DNA of 64,000 nt, taken from DASUPK01 sp963747425. GTDB lineage: Bacteria; Actinomycetota; Thermoleophilia; Solirubrobacterales; 70-9. Location: NCBI GenBank assembly GCA_963747425.1, contig CAVVFJ010000008.1:620001-684000 (forward strand), given 5' to 3'. A program made the position numbers and the translations under genes. Each line of letters starts with the position of its first letter. The first letter of the stretch is position 1. The notes below the pieces were generated by a model that saw only the letters and a list, made by a program, of their open reading frames with translations, was not told the origin of the DNA and did not search any database. Shown here in pieces: positions 42,574 to 50,797 of this stretch.

Positions 42574-44236
42574 AAGTCCACGGTCATCTGAAGACAGCCG
42601 TTCCAGCGACCGTCGTGCTCGCCGCGACCTTCGGCCTGGCCGCCGTCGCGCAGGCCGTCGACGGTTTCCCCGACAAGAGCTTCGGCGGTGACGGAGTCGT
42701 CACCACCCCCGTTTCGCCACTGGACGGCCAGGATCGGATCGAGGCGATCGCCCGTCAGCCGGACGGGAAGATCGTCGCCGTGGGCTCGGCCGACAACGAC
42801 TCGACCGCGACCACGGATTCCGACTTCATGGTCGTTCGATACAACCCGAACGGGACCCTGGACGACACCTCCGACGGCGATTCCGGCTTCGGGTCGGACG
42901 GGATCGTCACCACCGCGATCGGGAGCGGAGCGGCCACCGACGAGGACAAGGCGACGGATGTCGCGATCCAGCCCGACGGCAAGATCGTCGTCGCAGGGTT
43001 CACCGAGGACGCAAACGGTGACCGGGACTTCGCGCTGGTGCGGTACAACGCGGACGGCACGCTCGACGACGACTCAGACGACCCCGGCTTCGGGACGGAC
43101 GGGATCGTCGTCACCCCGGCGGCACCGGAGAACGGCGCCGGAGAGGACGACGACGGCGCCTTCGGTGTGGCGATTCAGAGCGACGGCAAGATCGTCGCCA
43201 CCGGCTTCGCAGAGTTCGCCGGCAGCGCCGATCTGGACCTCGCCGTGGTCCGGTACAACGACGACGGCACGCTCGACGCCGGCTTCGACGGTGACCCCTC
43301 CAACCCGGGGGGTGGCGACGGGATCGTGGGCACCGACGTCACCGGCACCGGCAACTTCGAGGAGGCCCAGGCGGTCGCGATCCAGGCCGACGGGAAGATC
43401 GTGGTCGCGGGTGAGGCCAACGGAGGCGCCGACGACGACTTCGTCGTAGCGCGCTACTCGGGAGCCGACGGCACGCTGGATGCCTCGTTCGACGGTCCCG
43501 GCGGCGCCGGTAACGGGAAGTTCCTGCTCAGCTTCGGGAGCTCGGACGACGACGCGAACGACCTCGCCATCCAGGCGGGCGGGAAGATCGTCGTGGCTGG
43601 CACGGCGCGTCTCTCGCCGGACCGCTTCGCGGTCGCGAGACTGCTCCCGGCGACGGGGGATCTCGACTCCTCGTTCGACGGGAATCTGGGCGATCCGGCG
43701 GGCGGGAACGGCAAGGTGACCACCTCCGTCGACGGCAATTCAGCGGAGGGCGAGGGCATCGCGGTGGCGCCGGACGGCAAGCTTGTGCTGGTCGGACGCT
43801 CGCTCAACACCTTCGCCGCGGCGAGGTACAAGGGCGCCGACGGCGCGCTGGATACCAGCTTCGCCGGAGACGGGACCCTCACCACCCCGATCCCGGGCGC
43901 GGTCGGCGTGGCCCAGGCCAACGGCGCGCTGGTTCAGCCGGACGGCAAGGTGGTGGCCGGTGGGTCGGTGTTCAAGGCCACGACCGTCGAGGATGCCGCT
44001 CTGGTGCGCTGGGGCGCCGCGCCCAGCAACCCCGGCTCGCCACCACCGTCGGGTTCGGGCACGGCCACGACGCCCGCTCCGAGCGACGGCCCTGACGGCG
44101 GCCCCGACGACGGACCCGGCCTGCAAGAAGCTCCGCAAGAAGCTGAGAGAAGGCCAAGGCGAAGTCGAAGAGGTCCAAGTCGAGTCAGCGCAAGGTCAGG
44201 AAGCTCCGCAAGAAGCTGCGCAAGCTGGGCTGTTAG
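42570..44236 (+). CDS. Secreted delta-60-repeat propeller protein with basic tail, two frameshifts
   Basis: A protein of about 555 residues with signal peptide (residues 1-30, ending AVAQA). The body has at least seven delta-60 repeats, each with a core such as VAIQPDGKIVVAGF, VAIQSDGKIVATGF, VAIQADGKIVVAGE or VAPDGKLVLVGR, followed by a VRYNxDGTLD turn; these form a beta-propeller-like surface protein. A Pro/Ser/Thr/Asp linker follows. Slips near 44110 and 44150 lead to the tail CKKLRKKLREAKAKSKRSKS and then VRKLRKKLRKLGC, stop at 44234. The tail is basic and amphipathic with a final Cys. Function unknown. Confidence 0.74.
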
Positions 44237-44260
44237 GCCGGAGAGGAAGGGAATCCAGAT

Positions 44261-45764
44261 GCTGAAGCGACTCGGAATCGGAATTGCGATCACCACTGTG
44301 GCTCTGCGTCGTACCGGCGAGCGGGGCGCTGGCCGCCGACTTCTTCGTCGATGGGGACACCGGCGACGACGCGAACATCGCCACCAACTGCCAGCAGGCG
44401 AATCCCTGTCAGACGATCGGGCTCGGCGTCACGGCCGCGACCAACGCCGGCAGCGGCAACACGGTGAAGGTGGACGACAGCGCCACCGCCTATGACGCCG
44501 ACAACGTCTCCCTGTTCAGCGATGTCTCGGTGGTCGCGGACGAGTTCGTGGACGGAGTCGAGAGCGGGGACGGTCGGCCGATCATCAACGCCGGCGCCAG
44601 CTCCGCCTTCTTCGTCGGCATCGGGGGGACCGCCGGCACGATCAGCGGATTCAGGTTCGAGACCAACGGAGGGTCCGGCATCACCGCCGGCGCAGGTCCG
44701 ATCGCCACCATCGCCGACAACGTCTTCGAGGATCCGGGGGCGAGCGGCAACGACATTGGCGTCGTCACCGCCGCCACCGGCTCAACCCCGTCGATCAGCG
44801 GGAACCTGTTCTCGGGCCTGCTCAGGGGGGTGCAGGTCAACGGCGGCAGCCCGGTGATAGTCGACAACGAGTTCACCGGAATGCGAGCCAACGGCGTCTC
44901 CGCCGGGGCCGGAAGCCTGACGTTGATCGCCAACTTCACACACAACCCCGGCCTGGGAGGAGAGGGCTTCCGGCTCGGCAACGTCGGGCCGACCAACAAC
45001 CTCTCAGTGACCTCCTCGCGCAACCGCATCCTCGGCGGCGGTGGCGGGGTCGTGGTCTCGGACACCGTCGGGCCGGTGAACCTGAGCAGCGACCTGATCG
45101 CCGGCCAAAGCACCGCAGCGATCAGCATCGGCGATTCCGACAACAGCGGAGACGCAAACGTGACCGCGACGAACGTCACCGTAGTGGCGGACTCTCTGGC
45201 CGGGCGCGACATCGACCTCGACGGTGCGGCGCTCGTCCTGAACTCGAGCATCGTCGGCGATCAGGGCATCAACGACGTCAACGGCGGCACCTGCTCGATT
45301 TTCTTCTCCCGTGGTCCCGTGACGGGGGCGGGGTGCGACAACTTCCAGAGCACGGCCGACCCGCTGTTCGCCGATGCCGCCGGAGGCGATTTCCATCTGC
45401 TCTCCGGCTCGCCGATGATCGACGCCGGGAACACGGCGGCGCCGCCCCCGAGCTCGCTGGACATCGACGGCCAGGCACGAGCCCTGGACGGCGACGGTGC
45501 CTGCCCGCTGGTGAAGCGGCGCGACATCGGTGCGGACGAGTTCTCGATCACGCAGCCGACCTGCAGCACGCCGCCCCCGCGCGGCGGGGGTGGTGGCGGC
45601 ACCACCACACCACCGCCCACCGACCACCAGCACCCAGTACCACCACCACGAGTCCTCTCCCCGCGACCACCTCGAAGCGCAAGAAGTGCAAGAAGAAGAA
45701 GAAAAAGGCGAAGAAGGGCGCCGTCGCCGCCAAGAAGAAGTGCAAGAAGCGCAAGAAGCACTAG
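44261..45764 (+). CDS. Secreted parallel beta-helix protein with KKCKKK tail, two frameshifts
   Basis: A protein of about 500 residues. ATG at 44261 opens MLKRLGIGIAITTVAL, and after a slip near 44312 the frame reads VVPASGALAADFFVDGDTGD, completing the signal peptide. The body is a right-handed beta-helix (GTISGFRFETNGGSGITAGA, VFEDPGASGNDIGVVTAATG, NRILGGGGGVVVSDTVGPVN) closing with SPMIDAGNTAAPPPSSLDID and VKRRDIGADEFSI, the common end of choice-of-anchor Q proteins. A Gly/Thr/Pro linker precedes a slip near 45620 and the tail KRKKCKKKKKKAKKGAVAAK ending KKCKKRKKH. Probably an adhesin or carbohydrate-binding surface protein. Confidence 0.74.
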
Positions 45765-45819
45765 GCGTCTGACCATCGGGTCCGGGGAGAGGGGGACCCC
45801 GACCCGATATAAGCCCTTC

Positions 45820-47085
45820 ATGGACGTCGGCTTCGGCACCGCGATGCTGTTCGCCGGAGGGCTGCTGGCGGTCGCCGCGCTGCTCTCTGGAGTGATGCGC
45901 GGCACCGTGCTCTCGATCGCGGTGCTCTCGGTCGGCGCCGGCCTGATCCTGGCCGAGCTCGACGCGATCCACGTCTACCCGGGCGACGCCGCCGTGGTCC
46001 ACCTCTTCGAGCTCGCCCTGATCGTCACGCTGCTCTCCGACGGGCTATTCGTCGACAGGGAGCTGCTGGTCGTGCACTGGGGGCCGGTGGCGCGGGCGCT
46101 CGTGATCGCGATGCCGCTCACGCTCGTCCTGCTGGCGCTGGCGGCGAAGCTGATCTTCTCGGCGCTGACCTGGCCCGAGGCGTTTCTGCTCGGCTCGATC
46201 CTCGCAGCGACCGATCCGGTGGTGACCTCGTCGGTGGTCACCTCCCAGCGGGTCCCGGCCTCGGTGAGGCACGCGCTCAACCTCGAGTCGGGACTCAACG
46301 ACGGGCTCGCCCTGCCCTTCGTCCTCTTCTTCATCATCCTTGCCTCTCCCGGGGGGAACGCGGGCACCGAGGCGGCGAAGCTGGCCGGCGAGGCCGCGTT
46401 CGGCGCGCTGATCGGAGTGGTGCTCGGACAGGTCGCCGGTCGCGCCACCCATCACGTGCCCGGCGGCGGGATCGTCCGCCGCTACGAGGGGATCTACGCC
46501 CTCGGCGTCGGGCTGCTCGCCTACGGGGTGGCCGATGTCACCTTCGGGAACGGCCTGATCGCCGCGTTCGTCTGCGGCATCTCCCTGGGTATCGCCGATC
46601 GGGCGATCGCCGACGATTTCGTCCTCTTCAGCGAGAACGTCAGCTCGATCCTGCAGGTCCTCACCTTCTTCGCCTTCGGCGCGCTGATCGTCACCACCGG
46701 CTACCACAGCAACGTCGCTCTGCTGATCGCCTTCATCGCTTTCGCGCTGCTGGTCGCCCGCCCTGCGGCGATCTTCCTCGCCTTCCTCCGGGTCAACCTG
46801 CCGCAGCCTCACCGTGCCTTTATCGCCTGGTTCGGGCCAAAGGGGGTGGCGGGGATGCTGTTCGCTGTGCTCGTCCTCAACTCCCCGGTCGACGAGGGGA
46901 ACAGGATCTTCGAGACCGCGGCCTTCGTGATCCTGGCCTCGATCCTGATCCACGGCCTCACCGACACCCTGGGGACGAAGTGGATCGAAGCGGCGAATCG
47001 CGGCGGATGCCGAACCGGGGGAGGAGGCCGATCCCGGGCTCGCGGCTGGCTCCGGGGCTATCCCCTAGAGCCCTCTAGCCGCTGA
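45820..47085 (+). CDS. Cation/proton antiporter (CPA1, NhaP-like)
   Basis: A protein of about 421 residues with around 12 membrane helices. Conserved CPA1 parts are LAATDPVVTSSVVTSQRVPA (helix 5 with the Asp of the ion site), HALNLESGLNDGLALPFVLF (the ND motif of helix 6), and AFIAWFGPKGVAGMLFAVLV. It exchanges Na+ or K+ for protons to control pH. The C-terminus is uncertain: an alternative frame from about 47005 reads AEPGEEADPGLAAGSGAIP to a TAG at 47066, more natural than the arginine-rich end in this frame. The start MDVGFGTAML is the first ATG after the beta-helix gene. Confidence 0.87.
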   Translation: MDVGFGTAMLFAGGLLAVAALLSGVMRGTVLSIAVLSVGAGLILAELDAIHVYPGDAAVVHLFELALIVTLLSDGLFVDRELLVVHWGPVARALVIAMPLTLVLLALAAKLIFSALTWPEAFLLGSILAATDPVVTSSVVTSQRVPASVRHALNLESGLNDGLALPFVLFFIILASPGGNAGTEAAKLAGEAAFGALIGVVLGQVAGRATHHVPGGGIVRRYEGIYALGVGLLAYGVADVTFGNGLIAAFVCGISLGIADRAIADDFVLFSENVSSILQVLTFFAFGALIVTTGYHSNVALLIAFIAFALLVARPAAIFLAFLRVNLPQPHRAFIAWFGPKGVAGMLFAVLVLNSPVDEGNRIFETAAFVILASILIHGLTDTLGTKWIEAANRGGCRTGGGGRSRARGWLRGYPLEPSSR

Positions 47086-48424
47086 GGAGCTTCTTCTTCT
47101 CCTCGCGGAACTCGGCCGCGGTCAGCACGCCCTTCTCCTTCAGCTCGCCCAGCTTCTCGAGCCGCTCGAGCTTCGCGTCGTCGGGGTGCTTGCCGTTGTC
47201 GTCGCTCAGCTCTCGGACGGCGGATCCGATCCGCCGTCCGGTCTCCCTCGTGGTCTCGCGCGCCCGCTTCCGCATCGATCTCATCCAGTCGCCCTGCTTC
47301 GCGCCTGGGAACTCGTGCGCGGTCTTTCGCTTGAGTGCCTCGAGGCCCACCCCGGCGATCGCGATCAGCAGAAGCGTGAGCACCAGCTGGCGGGTTCCAC
47401 TCGGCGGCCAGATGATCACCCCGACCAGCGCGACGGCCCCGAAGACCGACCAGACGATGCCCGGCCTCTCGCGCAGGGTGGGGGCCAGTGCCCTTCGGAT
47501 GCCGATCGCGGCGCCGGCCGGCGAGGCCAGGAACGAGGCGATCACGAAGAGGACGCCGTAGATGACGACGCTGGTCGCGATGCTCTGCAGCAGCGAGGTC
47601 GCGATATCCCAGGCGTGCTGGGCGGGCACGTTCGCGGCCTCGGTCTGCGAGAGGGAATCGACGAACAGGCCCTTGAGAATGCTGCGCACCGCGATCGCCG
47701 CAAGCCCCGCGGCGATCAGGCCCAGCCCGTAGCCGAGCACGACCACCCAGCGGCGGCCCTTCGCCAGATAGACCGCGAGTCCGAACAACGCGAAGGTGCC
47801 GAGCATGAAGAGCCAGGCGAGCCCAACGATGATCTTGACGACGGTGCGGGCCGTGTCGAGATTCTTCGAGTTCGCCACTTCCAGCTGCCCGACGTCGGGT
47901 GGCAGCTTCTCGTTCAGCTGCTTCTTCAGCCCGATCCGATCCGCGAGCTGAAGCACCAGGGGCCGGAGGTTGAGCACGACCCTGCCGTTCTGGGAGGAGA
48001 CGACCTCGTTGTTGCCCTTCAGGATCGAGACCAGCTCGCGGTGGGCGATTCGGTTTGCGTCGGTCCAGGCCTGGTGAACGCGCGGCGACTGGATGGCCTG
48101 CTTGGCCGCCTGTGTGGCGACCTGGCGGATCCCGGCCGACGCAGGGGCTGAGAATTTCTGGAGGTCTTGAGGAAGGCGCTGCTTGACCACCGCGGAGACG
48201 TCGACGTTCGCGTAGAGCTGGTCGACCGAGTACGCCGCCAACGCGTCCGAGATCTCCTTGTCCTCGAGCAGCTTCCCGCTCGTGTGCACCCACTGGTCCG
48301 TGTCCAGCGCCTGACGGTCGATCCAGCTCGTGAAGATCGCCAGGAAGGCGAGCAACGAGGCGAGGACGACGAGAACGCGCACCTTGATCCGGTGCCGCAT
48401 CTCGGGCGGTTCGGTCGACGCCAT
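47075..48424 (-). CDS. Membrane protein with C-terminal SHOCT domain
   Basis: A 449-residue protein. One helix near the N-terminus (VRVLVVLASLLAFLAIFTSW), an extracytoplasmic helical region of about 140 residues, then helices at roughly 200-225, 232-255, 290-315 and 335-360. The C-terminus LEKLGELKEKGVLTAAEFRE is a SHOCT domain, a short helical oligomerisation motif. Function unknown. It is the last gene of the run sdhA-sdhB-CCG subunit-L7/L12-like protein, though 12 bases of spacing leave open whether it belongs to that operon. Confidence 0.78.
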   Translation of the reverse strand: MASTEPPEMRHRIKVRVLVVLASLLAFLAIFTSWIDRQALDTDQWVHTSGKLLEDKEISDALAAYSVDQLYANVDVSAVVKQRLPQDLQKFSAPASAGIRQVATQAAKQAIQSPRVHQAWTDANRIAHRELVSILKGNNEVVSSQNGRVVLNLRPLVLQLADRIGLKKQLNEKLPPDVGQLEVANSKNLDTARTVVKIIVGLAWLFMLGTFALFGLAVYLAKGRRWVVVLGYGLGLIAAGLAAIAVRSILKGLFVDSLSQTEAANVPAQHAWDIATSLLQSIATSVVIYGVLFVIASFLASPAGAAIGIRRALAPTLRERPGIVWSVFGAVALVGVIIWPPSGTRQLVLTLLLIAIAGVGLEALKRKTAHEFPGAKQGDWMRSMRKRARETTRETGRRIGSAVRELSDDNGKHPDDAKLERLEKLGELKEKGVLTAAEFREEKKKLLSG

Positions 48425-48436
48425 CCGGCCTGGAAT

Positions 48437-48697
48437 TTACGCCTGGGCCCGGTCGATCTCCTGCTTTGCCTTCTCCAGGCTGAGTCCCGTGCGCTCCTGG
48501 TAGCGCTTCGCCGCCTGCTCGGCGTTCCCCTTGGCGAGCAGGTCCTGGATCTCGGGATCGCTCGCCGGGTCGATCTCGCCCGCGGCCTCGCCGCGTGGCT
48601 TCAGGTCGAGGTGGTCGTAGAGCTGCTCCAGCCGCGCCTCGATCAGCTCCAGGCGCTCCTCCATCGCGGCGACCTGCTGCTGCAGCGAGTCGGCCAC
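48437..48697 (-). CDS. Small protein with coiled coil and L7/L12-like C-terminal segment
   Basis: An 86-residue protein. Residues 1-34 form a coiled coil (LQQQVAAMEERLELIEARLE). After an acidic linker, PEIQDLLAKGNAEQAAKRYQ and RTGLSLEKAKQEIDRAQ resemble the helical part of the ribosomal L7/L12 C-terminal domain, a fold seen in many small actinobacterial proteins of unknown role. It lies 10 bases after the CCG subunit gene in the succinate dehydrogenase run. Confidence 0.72.
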   Translation of the reverse strand: MADSLQQQVAAMEERLELIEARLEQLYDHLDLKPRGEAAGEIDPASDPEIQDLLAKGNAEQAAKRYQERTGLSLEKAKQEIDRAQA

Positions 48698-48706
48698 GGG
48701 CTCGCC

Positions 48707-49618
48707 TCAGGCCGCGGCGGGCTCGGCCGATTCGCGGTCGCTGAGCCGTTTCTCGACCCACTTGGTCGAGGCGATGTGCTTGCCCATGCCGAGCTGCTTG
48801 GGCTCGAAGCCGAGCGCGAGGCCGACGAGCTGGGGGAGATGCAGGACCGCCAGGCCGAGGTCGCGATTGACGACCTTGGCCGCCTCGGGCTGCTGCATGT
48901 CGAGGTTGAGGTGGCAGAGCGGGCAGGGCGTGACCAGGCAGTCGGCGTCGGCGTCGATCGCATCGCCGATATGCGTGCCGGCCTGCCGCAGCGAGACCTC
49001 GCGGGCCATGGTGATGATCGGGAAGCCGCAGCACTTGCGCGCGCCGTCGTACTGGACCACCTCGCCGCCGAGCGTCTCGATCAGCCTGTCGAGGTACAGG
49101 TCTCGCTCGGGGTGCTCGTCGTAGCCGAGCCGATGCTTCGGCCGCAGGACATAGCAGCCGTAGAACGGGCCGACTCGCAGGCCCTCGAGCGGGCGCTTCA
49201 CCTGCTCAGCGAGCTTGTCGAGCCCGTAGTCCTCGACCAGGACCCAGAGGAAGTTCTTGTTTGAGAAGCCCTCGGGGTCGTAGGCGAGTCCCTCCTCCGC
49301 CAGCGTCTCGTTGATGTGGGACCGGTATTCGGAGTCGCGCAGCCGCTGCTGGCACTCGGACTGGGCGCCCTGGCAGGTGGAGCAGATGTTCATCATCGGC
49401 AGGCCGGTCTGCTGGGCGAGAGCGAAGGTCCGCGCGTTCAGGGTGTCGGCCAGCTCCTGGTTGTGCTCTGCGATCACGCCGGCGCCGCAGCAGTTGGCCC
49501 GATCCAGCTCCACGAGCTCGATGCCGAGCCGCTCGGCGACTAGGCCCATCGAGCCGTGCAGCTCGGTGGTGAAGCCGCGAGAGACGCACCCCGGCCAGTA
49601 CGCCACCTTCAACGTCAC
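48707..49618 (-). CDS. CCG-domain (HdrB/SdhE-like) subunit of succinate dehydrogenase/fumarate reductase
   Basis: A 303-residue protein with two cysteine-rich CCG domains. The first includes AYWPGCVSRG, LDRANCCGAGVIAEHNQELA and NICSTCQGAQSEC; the second GPFYGCYVLRP, YDGARKCCGFPIITMAREVS and LVTPCPLCHLNLDMQQPEAA. These bind a non-cubane iron-sulfur cluster in heterodisulfide reductase HdrB, and in type-E succinate or fumarate dehydrogenases they replace the usual haem-bearing membrane anchors. The GTG start overlaps the sdhB stop (GTGA). No SdhC or SdhD anchor is encoded nearby. Confidence 0.9.
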   Translation of the reverse strand: MTLKVAYWPGCVSRGFTTELHGSMGLVAERLGIELVELDRANCCGAGVIAEHNQELADTLNARTFALAQQTGLPMMNICSTCQGAQSECQQRLRDSEYRSHINETLAEEGLAYDPEGFSNKNFLWVLVEDYGLDKLAEQVKRPLEGLRVGPFYGCYVLRPKHRLGYDEHPERDLYLDRLIETLGGEVVQYDGARKCCGFPIITMAREVSLRQAGTHIGDAIDADADCLVTPCPLCHLNLDMQQPEAAKVVNRDLGLAVLHLPQLVGLALGFEPKQLGMGKHIASTKWVEKRLSDRESAEPAAA

Positions 49619-50769
49619 TGCTCTCCCCCTTCGTCGGGCTCCGGCTCGACCGCCTGCTCGGGCACCGCGACGGCCTCGGGGACGCTCTCGTCCTGGTCGG
49701 CCTCCTCGCCGCGGATGTACAGGTTGAGCTCGATGCCGTGCTCCTCGGTATGCGCGTAGATCCGCTTGACGTGGTTCTGCGAATCGCCGGGCAGCTTGGG
49801 GTGGACGCCGGGGATCAGCTTCGGGAGCGAGCGCATCTTGCCCGTCCTGATCCCGCGGATCGCGGTCGGGATCGACTCGAGCAGCCCCTTGATCGCACCG
49901 TGCTTCGGCATCAGCTTGCCCTTGATGCCGGGGGCGAGCGATTCCTGCAGCAGGAGCGCCTCGTCCAGGGTCCCCTTCTTCTCGATGATCTTCGTGAAGG
50001 CCTCCATGTGGTTCCGGCCGTGGTTCTGGTCGTGGATGTCCTCCTCGTCGGCCGCGCGGCGGAGGCGCATGATCTGGTCCATCGGCGCGACGCCCTTGGG
50101 GCAGGCGTCGATGCACGAGAAGCAGTGGGTGCAGTCGTAGATCCCATGCGGGTCCTGGGAGAGGTCGTGGAGACGCTCCTTCGTCTCGGCATCTCTTGGA
50201 TCGCCGATGAAGCGGTAGGCCTTGGCGAGGGCGGCGGGCCCGATGAAGTCGGGGTCGGCCTCCATGGAGAGGCAGGACGAGACGCACGCGCCGCACTGGA
50301 TGCAGGCCATCGACTGGGTGATGTCGATCATGGACTCCGGAGGGACGACGTACTCGCGCTCAGGCGGGTCGCCCTCGGGCAGCAGCCACGGCGTGACCCG
50401 GCGGATCTTGGTCCAGTGGGTGGACTCCATGTCCGTGACCAGGTCCTTGATCACCGGCATGTTCCCCATCGGCTCGACCACGATGGGCTCCGAGCCTCCG
50501 TTCTTGCGGTTGGCGAACTCCGACGCCTCGCCGATCATCGTCTTGCAGGCGAGGCCGGATTCACCGTTGATCTTCATCCCGCAGGAGCCGCAGATCGCGG
50601 CGCGGCAGGAGCAGCGGACAGCGAGTGAGCCGTCGTCGCGGTCCTTGGCCTGGAGGAGGCCGTCGAGTACGGACAGGGTGGGGTCGAGGTCCACGTCGAA
50701 GCTCTCCCAGTACGGGCCCTCGCGGTCCTCTGGCTGGAAGCGCCTGACCTTGAGCGTGAACTCAGCCAC
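49615..50769 (-). CDS. sdhB: Succinate dehydrogenase/fumarate reductase iron-sulfur subunit
   Basis: A 384-residue electron-transfer subunit, longer than the usual 230-260 residues. The N-terminal plant-type ferredoxin domain binds a 2Fe-2S cluster through VRCSCRAAICGSCGMKING and LACKTM. The second domain has MACIQCGACVSSCLSM and YDCTHCFSCIDACPKGVAPM for the two further clusters. About 130 extra C-terminal residues (from MEAFTKIIEKKGTLDEALLL) resemble the extended subunits paired with CCG proteins. It passes electrons from SdhA to the CCG subunit. Confidence 0.93.
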   Translation of the reverse strand: MAEFTLKVRRFQPEDREGPYWESFDVDLDPTLSVLDGLLQAKDRDDGSLAVRCSCRAAICGSCGMKINGESGLACKTMIGEASEFANRKNGGSEPIVVEPMGNMPVIKDLVTDMESTHWTKIRRVTPWLLPEGDPPEREYVVPPESMIDITQSMACIQCGACVSSCLSMEADPDFIGPAALAKAYRFIGDPRDAETKERLHDLSQDPHGIYDCTHCFSCIDACPKGVAPMDQIMRLRRAADEEDIHDQNHGRNHMEAFTKIIEKKGTLDEALLLQESLAPGIKGKLMPKHGAIKGLLESIPTAIRGIRTGKMRSLPKLIPGVHPKLPGDSQNHVKRIYAHTEEHGIELNLYIRGEEADQDESVPEAVAVPEQAVEPEPDEGGEQ

Positions 50770-50797
50770 GTCTAAAACCTACTGACCCCGGTCGCCA

